The position numbers and the translations under genes were made by a program. From Bacteroidia bacterium (GTDB lineage Bacteria; Bacteroidota; Bacteroidia; Chitinophagales; Chitinophagaceae), in NCBI GenBank assembly GCA_030429205.1, contig JAUICZ010000001.1, forward strand, positions 248,001 to 312,000: a stretch of 64,000 nucleotides of DNA, read 5' to 3'. The stretch's first letter is position 1. Every line of letters starts with the position of its first letter. Below are positions 16,267-23,413 of this stretch, one piece after another. The notes under the pieces were generated by a model. It saw only the letters and a program-made list of their open reading frames with translations, was not told the DNA's origin and searched no databases.

Positions 16267-17271
16267 ATGATTAGCATGAGATACTTATCCGCTATATGCC
16301 TGTTCGGGCTTTTTAGCATAGCAACTTTTTCGGCAAACGCGCAGGGAGAAAACAACCCCGGCTATATGTCTACAGGTGCTATGCGTACTGCTTCGGGTTT
16401 ATTAATCAATGACGAAGAGTTTGAAACACAAAGACCACAGATCAGCGTGGGGCATGCCTTTGCAAAAGGTGAGCGCCATTTAAGATTAAACACTACACAT
16501 ACACAGATTCGTGTACCACTTTTTGGTGAATATTCAGGTGGTTACTTCGATTTCAATATTCCTATATTTTCAGCTTCCGGCGAACTTGGAAACTCTTGGG
16601 GTTTGGACGATGTTACTGCAACATATACACATATGTTTACCGGTCTTGAAGATTGGTTGATACAAGGAACGCTTGGTTTGAATATTGGCATGAGTACAGC
16701 TAACCAAACAGACGGTAAAGCACGCCCTCTACCAATGGCATATCAGCCTGGTCGTGGTAGTACAGATGTTATTGCAGGTGGTAGTATTACCTGGAAGCGA
16801 TACATCACTTTAGCAGCTGGTTATCAACAACCGATCTTCAGGTACAACGAAAACGATTTCTTTGCAGCCAACAAAATCAACGACACACTTTACAGTGCAT
16901 TAAACTATACTATTGCTCGTAAGCTATACCGTCAGGGCGATGTGATGCTTCGTTTAGAAGGACACTATTACAACAACCGCTGGGGTATTACTGCCGGTGG
17001 TGTTGCCAACTACCACTTAGCAAACGACTTATACGAAGACCGCAATACAAACTTGTGGCACGAGATTGATGGCACACAAGGCTTAACTGTAAATATTACA
17101 GGTAACGTCTTTATGCGCTTTGGTCGTTACGGAGAATACAAGATCGATTTAACAGGTGCTACTCCTGTAGTACGTACAGATACTTACTCTGCAGGTTTAT
17201 ACCGCCAATGGATGTTGATGCCAAGGTTTACTTTCTACTTCAACAGCAAACAAAGCTTGTTGATGTTCTAG
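16267..17271 (+). CDS. Outer-membrane beta-barrel protein, function unknown
   Basis: 334 aa with a signal peptide (about 1-25, ending FSANAQ). The rest alternates polar and aromatic residues in strand-length stretches (RHLRLNTTHTQIRVPLFGEY, YITLAAGYQQPIF, VMLRLEGHYYNNRWGITAGG, YSAGLYRQWMLMPRFTFYF) and ends MLMF, typical of a barrel inserted by Bam. It looks like the porin-like OMPs often annotated in Bacteroidetes, but I recognise no substrate motif. An alternative start is the ATG at 16276. It has its own promoter and terminator, so it is monocistronic. No functional link to the persulfide gene upstream is shown. Confidence 0.72.
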   Translation: MISMRYLSAICLFGLFSIATFSANAQGENNPGYMSTGAMRTASGLLINDEEFETQRPQISVGHAFAKGERHLRLNTTHTQIRVPLFGEYSGGYFDFNIPIFSASGELGNSWGLDDVTATYTHMFTGLEDWLIQGTLGLNIGMSTANQTDGKARPLPMAYQPGRGSTDVIAGGSITWKRYITLAAGYQQPIFRYNENDFFAANKINDTLYSALNYTIARKLYRQGDVMLRLEGHYYNNRWGITAGGVANYHLANDLYEDRNTNLWHEIDGTQGLTVNITGNVFMRFGRYGEYKIDLTGATPVVRTDTYSAGLYRQWMLMPRFTFYFNSKQSLLMF

Positions 17272-17291
17272 TAGACACTGAACATTATTTT

Positions 17292-17318
17292 AAAAGCCAC
17301 GCATTGCGTGGCTTTTTT
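17292..17318. terminator. Terminator between convergent genes
   Basis: AAAAGCCACGC, loop ATT, GCGTGGCTTTT, then more T. It ends the barrel gene and faces the end of the 150-aa gene on the other strand. Confidence 0.9.
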
Positions 17319-17329
17319 GTGTCTGAATA

Positions 17330-17782
17330 CTAATCATCAGTATATACAATAAACGACATTGCACTTGCAGGATGCAGCTCTGGAGGTTGTAACAATATCG
17401 GGTTAACTACATGCTTTGATGGTACAACAATATCAGTATGAGTGAACGTAATATTCATGTAGTTTGCATTAGCATTATTTGCAATTGCCTGTTCAAAGCA
17501 CAACACTTCAGTATGGTGTTGCCCGATAGAGGCCAACAGAATATCAGGCTCTATTAATACTTTGTAACTAGTTAAATATTGTTTATTCACTCCACGTTCC
17601 AGCACTACACAAACAAAACGAAAGTACTCCTGCTCTTTAAATCCATAGTAACTAACAACCTGGTAAACGGGATCATCCAACAGCGTTACAAGTTCTTTAT
17701 AGAACAATTGGTACGACAGTAACGGAATTTGATCTACTGTTACTTTTTCAGTTTGCGATATACCAAAAAAACAGGTAGTCAT
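17330..17782 (-). CDS. Hypothetical protein, third gene of the GcvH-like operon
   Basis: 150 aa, no signal peptide or membrane segment. The middle (VVSYYGFKEQEYFRFVCVVLE) looks like a beta-alpha-beta element with an exposed charged loop. The C-terminus is Pro-rich (NPILLQPPELHPASAMSF). I do not recognise the family. The gene starts 2 bp after the methyltransferase stop, so it is translated from the same message as the methyltransferase and the GcvH-like protein. That context suggests a shared task, possibly as a partner or substrate of the methyltransferase, but this is only inference. Confidence 0.7.
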   Translation of the reverse strand: MTTCFFGISQTEKVTVDQIPLLSYQLFYKELVTLLDDPVYQVVSYYGFKEQEYFRFVCVVLERGVNKQYLTSYKVLIEPDILLASIGQHHTEVLCFEQAIANNANANYMNITFTHTDIVVPSKHVVNPILLQPPELHPASAMSFIVYTDD

Positions 17783-17784
17783 TA

Positions 17785-18387
17785 TTATTTCTTTATCCAG
17801 AATTTTAAATCTCCACCTTCTAATGACTCCACTAGTTTATAACTTCCGGGAATTTCCTCTTGTAACGAATGAAATGTTGCTATCCTGGTACCACCGGGCA
17901 TTGTACCAAGTACTTTATGTAAATACTGTACATAGTATTCATACAATGCTTCAGAGTACTCAATGGTATTATCTATTTTATCAGTACCCTCTATGTTTTC
18001 AAAAAACGAATTGAAGAAGTAAAAATGGTCGAACTGCTTTAAATTCAACGTAGTGAAATTGCCTTCTAAAAAGGTAACATTATCATACCCTAAAACGTTT
18101 AGTGCATTACGAGCATGCTTTACCAGATATGGGCGTTGCTCGATGCCATACCACTCTGCATCCGACTGGTACGATGCTCCTGTCAGGCAAAATTTCCCAA
18201 CTCCGCTTCCTATATCAAGTATCCTGCAATTACCACCTGTATCTAAAAACTCTGCCGCATATCTTGCGATGTGCAGCGGCGTCCAGTGCAACGTAGAGGA
18301 AGATCTGACATAGTAAGGAAACAACTCACTAAAATTAAGGTCACTTTGCAGATACCAACTGTTCGGAATCAATAAACGATCATTCAT
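17785..18387 (-). CDS. Class I SAM-dependent methyltransferase
   Basis: 200 aa. The SAM-binding motif I is ILDIGSGVGKF (about 56-66), followed by an acidic strand end (WYGIEQRPY) and motif-IV-like FDHFYFFNSFFEN. The conserved fold is clear but the substrate is not. The gene overlaps the GcvH-like gene by 8 bp and is followed after 2 bp by the 150-aa hypothetical gene, so the three form a tight operon. The ATG at 18387 fits. The phenylalanine-rich motif IV lacks the NPPY signature of N-methylation of DNA or glutamine, so a small-molecule or protein O/N/C-methyl acceptor is more likely. Confidence 0.8.
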   Translation of the reverse strand: MNDRLLIPNSWYLQSDLNFSELFPYYVRSSSTLHWTPLHIARYAAEFLDTGGNCRILDIGSGVGKFCLTGASYQSDAEWYGIEQRPYLVKHARNALNVLGYDNVTFLEGNFTTLNLKQFDHFYFFNSFFENIEGTDKIDNTIEYSEALYEYYVQYLHKVLGTMPGGTRIATFHSLQEEIPGSYKLVESLEGGDLKFWIKK

Positions 18388-18766
18388 ACTTTAACCCTGA
18401 AGAAATTTTTTGCAGATATTGTTCCGTCATCGTTAACCCCTCTCTTGAATATGGGGCACGTGGTGCTACTTTGATCAGCCACATACTGTCTCCATCAACC
18501 TCTATGAACTTCTCGGCAGCATTTATATATTTTTCATTATGCTCCAGTATCTTACCATCAAAAGGCATATTGAACGGGATCTTATAATCATCAGCATGTA
18601 AATAACCCAGCAGCTCGTTATTTTCAACATAAGCTGAGTCCACTATAAACTCAACCGACTTTATCTTTTCAATACCAGTAAGTTTAAACCCTGATACACC
18701 TATATACGCCACAGTTCCGCTAAATTCAACCCAATCGTGTTCGTCTGTATAATATCTGTTTGCCAA
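18380..18766 (-). CDS. Degenerate GcvH-like protein lacking the lipoyl lysine
   Basis: 128 aa from a TTG start at 18766 (MANRYYTDEHDW if the TTG is read as Met). The open frame continues upstream to 18937, but that stretch overlaps the divergent regulator and has no GcvH similarity. The fold follows glycine cleavage H protein throughout: YTDEHDWVEF, YIGVSGFKL, then GYLHADDYKIPFNMPFDGKI and the C-terminal WLIKV. Against the true GcvH at 45570 without gaps, the lipoyl-lysine position (K63 there) is D60 here, and the nearest Lys is K62. It overlaps the methyltransferase gene by 8 bp and diverges from the CRP-like gene. It is probably a non-lipoylated carrier or scaffold. Confidence 0.78.
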   Translation of the reverse strand: MANRYYTDEHDWVEFSGTVAYIGVSGFKLTGIEKIKSVEFIVDSAYVENNELLGYLHADDYKIPFNMPFDGKILEHNEKYINAAEKFIEVDGDSMWLIKVAPRAPYSREGLTMTEQYLQKISSGLKYE

Positions 18767-18881
18767 ATTGTTTTCTTTTTTGAGGAAGAACAAAGCTAGC
18801 TTTATGACAGTATAGAAAATGTGTGATTTATCAATTATAAAATTGATTTTTCGCACCTTTACAAGACAATAATTAGTGATT

Positions 18882-19589
18882 ATGAGTTTAGAGGGCATTT
18901 TTCCAATAGACAGATGGGACTTCAATTCTGACACCATACTGTTAGATCTACCCGATAAGGATTACGATCTGTTGCTGGCACACTCCAGAGAAGAGAAATA
19001 TGCCAAAGGGGAAATTATATTCAGAGAAGGTGCAAAGCCCACAGGTATCTACTACATCACAAAAGGAACGGTTAAGAAATACAAGGTTGATAATTTTGAG
19101 AAAGAGCATATAATTTATGTGGCCAGCTCTGGCGAGCTTATCGGTTATCATGCAGTGCTGGCTTCAGAAAACTATCCTGATTCTGCATCAACGCTGGAAG
19201 AGTGCACCATCAGGTTTATACCGGCCAATGAGTTTCTGAGTGTACTGGATCAGTCGCCCGAATTAACACGACGACTTTTAAAAACACTGAGTCATGAGTT
19301 TGGTGTACTGGTTAACAACATCACCATTTTTGCACAAAGGCCTGTTCGCGAACGGGTGGCTATTGCTTTGATCGTTTTAAGAGAAAAGTTCAAAAAAGAA
19401 GATCAGCCCGGCAGCTCAACTGTTATCAACCTGTCTAGAGACGACATTGCAAAGATGAGCGGCACTACACGAGAAAATGCAACACGTTTTTTAACAGAGT
19501 TTAAAAACGAAAAAATAATAGAGACCATGGGCAGAAAGATCATTGTGCTGGATGTTGCCAAGCTTGTTGCAACTGCTAATTACGAGTAG
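18882..19589 (+). CDS. CRP/FNR family transcription regulator
   Basis: 235 aa from the ATG at 18882; a GTG two codons earlier is less likely. A cyclic-nucleotide-binding beta-roll (about 25-140: YAKGEIIFREGAKPTGIYYITKG, then GELIGYHAVLA) leads into a long helix and a Crp-type winged helix. The usual cAMP-contact Arg-Ser/Thr of the phosphate cassette is missing (region ENYPDSAST), and no FNR-type Cys cluster is seen, so the effector is probably not cAMP or an Fe-S cluster. The recognition helix carries R197-E198-xxx-R202 as in E. coli CRP, which reads TGTGA. A perfect TGTGA-N6-TCACA site lies 11 bp after this gene. Confidence 0.9.
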   Translation: MSLEGIFPIDRWDFNSDTILLDLPDKDYDLLLAHSREEKYAKGEIIFREGAKPTGIYYITKGTVKKYKVDNFEKEHIIYVASSGELIGYHAVLASENYPDSASTLEECTIRFIPANEFLSVLDQSPELTRRLLKTLSHEFGVLVNNITIFAQRPVRERVAIALIVLREKFKKEDQPGSSTVINLSRDDIAKMSGTTRENATRFLTEFKNEKIIETMGRKIIVLDVAKLVATANYE

Positions 19590-19599
19590 TAATACAGTA

Positions 19600-19615
19600 T
19601 GTGATAATTATCACA
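19600..19615. promoter_or_regulatory. Perfect CRP-type palindrome TGTGA-N6-TCACA
   Basis: TGTGATAATTATCACA is a perfect 16-bp palindrome. Its centre (19607.5) is about 41.5 bp before the start site predicted from the -7 element at 19638-19645, which is the class II activator position. The CRP-like protein encoded immediately upstream has the matching recognition residues. Confidence 0.75.
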
Positions 19616-19637
19616 GTTTTTGCAAGCGAGGGTCTTA

Positions 19638-19645
19638 TAATTTTG
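19638..19645 (+). promoter_or_regulatory. -7 element TAATTTTG of the DUF983 gene
   Basis: Matches TAnnTTTG. A TTG at 19620-19622 is 15 bp upstream, short for a -33 element, which fits a promoter that needs the activator bound at 19600-19615. Confidence 0.6.
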
Positions 19646-19664
19646 GCTTAAATACTCATTGTAT

Positions 19665-20042
19665 ATGTCTGAATCAAAACCATCATTTATTAGTGGCGTT
19701 CTTAGGATGAAATGTCCGCACTGCGGTAAGGGCAGCATATTTGTACATAAAAGCGTATTCCCGCTAAAGACTTGCCTGCGCACACACGAAAAATGTACCG
19801 AATGCGGGCAAGAGTATACCAGTAAAAGTAATAATGCCCCGGGCATGAACTATGCCTTAACTTCAGTAGCTTATATTTTATGTTTTGTAGCCTACGCGCT
19901 GATCTTTGGCCTGTCTTACTACGACAATAGTATTTATTATGCTTTAATAGCCTCCACAGCAGTGATCTTAATCTTACAACCCTGGCTGATGCGGCTGGGC
20001 AAAGTGATATACCTCTACATTTTTTCCCGAAGTGATTTTTAG
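19665..20042 (+). CDS. DUF983 family membrane protein with zinc ribbon
   Basis: 125 aa from the ATG at 19665; a TTG two codons earlier is possible. An N-terminal CPHCGKG and a later CTECG (about residues 20-50) form the zinc-ribbon pair of DUF983 proteins, followed by two membrane segments (about 63-84 and 88-105). Function of the family is unknown; many neighbours elsewhere are respiratory or cytochrome oxidase genes. Here it has its own promoter with a CRP-type operator, so it may belong to the regulon of the adjacent regulator. Its stop codon is inside the following terminator stem. Confidence 0.85.
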   Translation: MSESKPSFISGVLRMKCPHCGKGSIFVHKSVFPLKTCLRTHEKCTECGQEYTSKSNNAPGMNYALTSVAYILCFVAYALIFGLSYYDNSIYYALIASTAVILILQPWLMRLGKVIYLYIFSRSDF

Positions 20043-20083
20043 AACGTAAAACAGCCACGCTTTGCGTGGCTGTTTTACGTTCT
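20041..20083. terminator. 20-bp perfect hairpin, bidirectional terminator
   Basis: Arms 20041-20060 and 20064-20083 (AGAACGTAAAACAGCCACGC and its complement) pair with no mismatch around a TTT loop. The left arm overlaps the DUF983 stop codon, and the convergent gene ends 8 bp beyond the right arm. Confidence 0.85.
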
Positions 20084-20090
20084 ACTTATT

Positions 20091-20822
20091 CTATCTCTTT
20101 TCAACCTGTCCTGTTGGTTGGTATACCGTGTTATTAACAGGTCTGTGTACCCGGGTAAGCATAAACAGCACACCTAATACGCCTACCAATATCACAGAAG
20201 TAACAATCGTATTCAAACGTCTGTCGGGGTTCTTAATACCATTGAAAAAGTACAGCGGCAGCAGAGCTATTAGCGATATCCCAATACCGCTGATCCACAT
20301 AACATTGGCACCCGGCCAGTGCATTACCTTAAACATGGCAGCCAAACATAATAAAGACCCCATAGCAATACTCAGCCCCAACACACCTTTGTCGCCGGCC
20401 GTTTTTAACTCCTTAGATTTTACCACATACAACATGGGTAGAAACACCATACTAAAAAATACTACACCCAGTACCAATAGCACTCCTGCCCCGGGCAAGT
20501 GCATGGCTTTAAAAAAGGAGCCCACTAGCAATAAAAAAGCAGATGAAGTACCACTGATGATCATTAATTTTTTCATTACATAATAGTTTTTAAACGTTAA
20601 CAGATATTGGGTTTCCTTTTCTATTTCCTTCAGCTCTGTTTCATAAAACTGTTGGATCGTTTGTTGGTATACACCTTCAAAATGGTCGCCCTCTTTCATG
20701 GTCTGTTCTACAATACAGCATATATGATCCAGTAGATTCTCGCGTACTTCTTCTGTTTCAATGCCATTACGTCTAATGTCATCTTCTATAAATGCTATTT
20801 GTTCATTGGTCAGACTATACAT
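20091..20822 (-). CDS. Membrane protein with two GldL-like MHxPGA motifs, PadR partner
   Basis: 243 aa. A soluble N-terminal helix bundle (1-75, LTNEQIAFIEDDIRRNG, ENLLDHICC) is followed by five or six membrane segments (about 83-103, 106-128, 146-168, 171-193 and 204-222). Two segments carry nearly the same motif, FKAMHLPGAG and FKVMHWPGAN, which recalls the FKIMHWPGA element of the gliding/T9SS motor protein GldL. This protein is not GldL itself. The soluble part resembles the HAAS/DUF1700-type domains encoded next to PadR regulators. The ATG overlaps the PadR stop codon (TAATG), so translation is coupled. It may act with PadR in envelope stress control. Confidence 0.72.
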   Translation of the reverse strand: MYSLTNEQIAFIEDDIRRNGIETEEVRENLLDHICCIVEQTMKEGDHFEGVYQQTIQQFYETELKEIEKETQYLLTFKNYYVMKKLMIISGTSSAFLLLVGSFFKAMHLPGAGVLLVLGVVFFSMVFLPMLYVVKSKELKTAGDKGVLGLSIAMGSLLCLAAMFKVMHWPGANVMWISGIGISLIALLPLYFFNGIKNPDRRLNTIVTSVILVGVLGVLFMLTRVHRPVNNTVYQPTGQVEKR

Positions 20823-21160
20823 TACTTAGCTGTTTTTAGGTCTAATAAAAAACTCATGGTCTCCGTAAATTCTGAGAACTCCTTCAACTTCTCTTTTATT
20901 CTGGAGTTACCGCTCGGGCTGATGCTGTAATACTTGCGCACCCGCTTACCGATGTACTCTTTTTCTGTAGTTACATAACCATCTTTTTCCAGCGAATGGA
21001 GTGTAGGATACAGAGCCCCTTCGGTGATCTGTATTCTGTCTTTGGTGAGTTCTTTCACCTTTTGAGTAATCTCGTAACCATACATCCTATCGTTTTCAGA
21101 TAGTAGTTTCAGCACAATCGTTTTCAGTGTTCCTTTTACCAGTTCAGAGCTAAAAATCAT
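20822..21160 (-). CDS. PadR family transcription regulator
   Basis: 112 aa. A winged-helix domain covers most of the length: LKTIVLKLLSENDRMYGYEITQKVKE, then TEGALYPTLHSLEKDGYVTTE and a short C-terminal helix for dimer formation. This is the small PadR-s2 type. PadR proteins usually repress their own operon and the partner gene until a ligand or partner binds. The downstream gene is the membrane protein at 20091, translationally coupled by a 1-bp overlap. Upstream, GACACATAA and TTATTGTGTC (21187-21240) form a loose inverted repeat that could be an operator. The ATG at 21160 is clear. Confidence 0.9.
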   Translation of the reverse strand: MIFSSELVKGTLKTIVLKLLSENDRMYGYEITQKVKELTKDRIQITEGALYPTLHSLEKDGYVTTEKEYIGKRVRKYYSISPSGNSRIKEKLKEFSEFTETMSFLLDLKTAK

Positions 21161-21442
21161 AATTCATTTATTATACCTAAGACAAAGACACATAAGATTC
21201 CAATGTATTTAAAACGAAATAAAATATTATTTATTGTGTCTATGATCTATGAGTCTGTTATGGTCTGATTATCAATTATATACTGTCAACTTGGCAAAAC
21301 GGCAATTTATATGCCGCCAGCTTGTCTAAACGACCAATTCTGTGCGAAACGAGGCCTGTTTTCTGCATATAAAATGTAAAATGAAGCTACTCATTACCTA
21401 ATCTTTGCAAATACATTAATAGCGGTTTAATTTATTATTATG
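21161..21442. other. Gene-free region between padR and the putative small RNA
   Basis: No credible coding frame. It holds the padR promoter region, a loose inverted repeat at 21187-21240, and a short perfect inverted repeat CGGCA-N7-TGCCG at 21300-21316. Nothing else is recognisable. Confidence 0.5.
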
Positions 21443-21450
21443 TATTTTTG
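21443..21450 (+). promoter_or_regulatory. -7 element TATTTTTG of a putative small RNA
   Basis: Matches TAnnTTTG and precedes by about 65 bp a hairpin terminator with no gene in between. No -33 TTG is evident. Confidence 0.35.
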
Positions 21451-21456
21451 TAATGA

Positions 21457-21540
21457 TAGGCAAATCGTCACATCTTACTATGAATAGTAATAGATATAAC
21501 ATATTCCTGAAGGCTCCCTGCAAATTGCGGGGAGTTTTTA
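21457..21540 (+). ncRNA. Possible small RNA ending in a rho-independent terminator
   Basis: From the predicted start after the -7 element at 21443-21450, the transcript would be about 80 nt. It ends in CTCCCTGCAA / TTGCGGGGAG (21514-21534, one wobble) followed by TTTTTA. No open frame of more than a few codons stops before the terminator, so it is not a normal gene. It could also be an attenuated leader of serS, which has its own promoter downstream. I do not recognise the RNA family. Confidence 0.35.
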
Positions 21541-21658
21541 ATTGGAGCAATCTTTTAAAAAATAAACGGTTATCAGCAACAAAACTTAACAATCCGGGGT
21601 GTCAATACAGCTTGTTCCTCATAAATTCAAAACGGTTCGTTACAGCAAGGGTTTTAGT

Positions 21659-21666
21659 TATCTTTG
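21659..21666 (+). promoter_or_regulatory. -7 element TATCTTTG of serS
   Basis: Exact TAnnTTTG, 19 bp before the serS ATG. It gives a leader of roughly 13 nt without a clear Shine-Dalgarno site. Confidence 0.65.
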
Positions 21667-21685
21667 CTCTCAATAAATAAACATC

Positions 21686-22954
21686 ATGCTACCGATACAA
21701 TTATTTAGACAGGAGAAAGAGCGCGTACTGGCAGGTTTAGAGAAAAAGAACTTTTCTGAAACCGAGTTGGTAGATAAGATCATCGAAATAGATGAGCAAC
21801 GCAGACATATACAAGCAGAGAACGACAGTATTCTGGCACAAACAAATGCTGCATCTAAGAACATCGGTAAGCTAATGGCTACAGGCGATAAAGAAGGTGC
21901 CGAAAAAATCAAAGCAGAAGTTAGCCAGAATAAAGAAAAGACAAAAGAGTTGACTGCTCAATTACACGAGCTGGAACAGCAGCTGCATGATAACTTAGTA
22001 AAGCTACCCAACATACCGCACGATAGTGTACCTGCCGGTAATTCTGAGAACGATAATGAAGTTGTCAGAGAAAATGGGACAACTCCTGATTTGTCTGAAC
22101 AGAAAAAACCACACTGGGAACTGACGGAGCAATACAACCTCATAGACTTTGAAATGGGAAACAAGATTACCGGTAGCGGTTTCCCAGTATACATTAATAA
22201 AGGAGCAAGGTTGCAACGTGCACTCATCAACTACTTTTTGAATTATAATATCGATGCAGGTTATCAGGAGTTCTACCCTCCTTATTTAGTGAACGAGGAT
22301 AGTGCCTACGGTACAGGTCAGCTGCCTGACAAAGAAGGACAGATGTACCATACTCAAGACGGGTTTTATCTGATACCAACCGCAGAAGTACCATTAACTA
22401 ATATCCATAGAGACACGATCATCAAAGGCGAAGATATTCCTGTAAAGATGACCGGGTTTACACCTTGTTTCCGTAGAGAGGCGGGATCTTACGGAAAAGA
22501 CGTAAGAGGACTGAACCGTGTTCATCAGTTCGATAAAGTAGAGATCGTACAAATAGTAGATCCTGCAAAAAGCTATGAAGTGCTGGACGAGATGGTAGCA
22601 CATGTAGAAAAGCTGGTACAGTCCTTAGGGTTACAATACCGCATATTACGTTTATGTGGTGGCGATACCAGTTTTGCTTCGGCATTAACTTTCGATTTTG
22701 AAGTGTACAGTGCTGCTCAGGAGCGTTGGTTAGAAGTAAGTTCAGTTTCTAACTTCGAGAATTTCCAAACCAACAGAATGAAGATCAGGTACCGTGATGA
22801 GAATAACAAAGCTCAGTTAGCACACTCATTAAACGGTAGCTCACTGGCTTTGCCGCGTATAATGGCCTGCATTATAGAAAACTTTCAAACACCTGAAGGA
22901 ATAAAAGTACCGGAAGTACTACAACCATACTTCGGAGGTAATATCATCAACTAA
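21686..22954 (+). CDS. serS: Seryl-tRNA synthetase
   Basis: 422 aa, usual length. It charges tRNA-Ser with serine in the cytoplasm. The N-terminal coiled-coil arm (about 1-105) binds the tRNA. The class II catalytic core has TAEVPLTN, motif 2 PCFRREAGSYGKDVRGLNRVHQF, the ISSxSNF-type loop EVSSVSNFENFQ, and motif 3 LNGSSLALPRIMACIIEN. The ending (PEVLQPYFGG) is standard. It has a close -7 promoter element and is followed 14 bp later by the DUF4293 gene. No T-box or other riboswitch is visible in the leader. Confidence 0.97.
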   Translation: MLPIQLFRQEKERVLAGLEKKNFSETELVDKIIEIDEQRRHIQAENDSILAQTNAASKNIGKLMATGDKEGAEKIKAEVSQNKEKTKELTAQLHELEQQLHDNLVKLPNIPHDSVPAGNSENDNEVVRENGTTPDLSEQKKPHWELTEQYNLIDFEMGNKITGSGFPVYINKGARLQRALINYFLNYNIDAGYQEFYPPYLVNEDSAYGTGQLPDKEGQMYHTQDGFYLIPTAEVPLTNIHRDTIIKGEDIPVKMTGFTPCFRREAGSYGKDVRGLNRVHQFDKVEIVQIVDPAKSYEVLDEMVAHVEKLVQSLGLQYRILRLCGGDTSFASALTFDFEVYSAAQERWLEVSSVSNFENFQTNRMKIRYRDENNKAQLAHSLNGSSLALPRIMACIIENFQTPEGIKVPEVLQPYFGGNIIN

Positions 22955-22968
22955 TAACAAAAGAGATC

Positions 22969-23412
22969 ATGATACAGAGAAAACAAACCTTATGGCTATT
23001 AGTGGCTGCTGCATTGAGTGTAGCCCTGTTCTTTTTAAATATGGTGAGCATTACCTACTTACAAGGTAGCGAAGCCGTTGATAAGGGCGTCAAGCTTTTA
23101 GAATATAACTACTTACTTTCTATACTGGCATTTGCGCTGATAGCTCTGCCTGTGGTTTCTATTTTCTTTTACAAGAATCTAAAAAAGCAGGTAAACTTTG
23201 CCTGGCTAACTATCGTATTAAATCTTGGTTTTATTGCTTTCCACTTAATGTACATCAGTATGTATGCTGAGGGACATAAGCCTCCTGTACAAAGTCATGC
23301 TTATGGCATTGGTTCTTTTATACCGGCATTATCTGTGGTATTCTTATTTATGGCTATGAGCGGCATGCGTAAAGACAAAAAGCTACTAAAGTCTTACGAT
23401 AGGTTGAGGTAA
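22969..23412 (+). CDS. DUF4293 family membrane protein
   Basis: 147 aa with four predicted membrane segments (about 8-26, 44-64, 74-94 and 108-127). The start MIQRKQTLWLLVAAALS and the final basic tail (RKDKKLLKSYDRLR) fit the DUF4293 family, which is largely restricted to Bacteroidetes and has no known function. It follows serS by 14 bp on the same strand and is probably co-transcribed. It abuts the convergent beta-barrel gene with 1 bp between stop codons and no terminator between. Confidence 0.85.
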   Translation: MIQRKQTLWLLVAAALSVALFFLNMVSITYLQGSEAVDKGVKLLEYNYLLSILAFALIALPVVSIFFYKNLKKQVNFAWLTIVLNLGFIAFHLMYISMYAEGHKPPVQSHAYGIGSFIPALSVVFLFMAMSGMRKDKKLLKSYDRLR

Positions 23413-23413
23413 C

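Noticed and set aside
18767-18937. N-terminal extension of the GcvH-like gene
   Set aside because: It would overlap the divergent CRP-like gene and lacks GcvH similarity; the TTG at 18766 gives the normal length.
20062-20583. 173-codon frame on the plus strand
   Set aside because: It is antisense to the membrane protein at 20091, whose paired MHxPGA motifs and overlap with padR are convincing.
21453-21680. 75-codon frame ahead of serS
   Set aside because: It runs through the terminator hairpin at 21514-21540 and has no family resemblance; the region is better read as a small RNA or leader.
21540-21685. Possible T-box riboswitch before serS
   Set aside because: No T-box core or antiterminator is visible, and T-boxes are not expected in this phylum.
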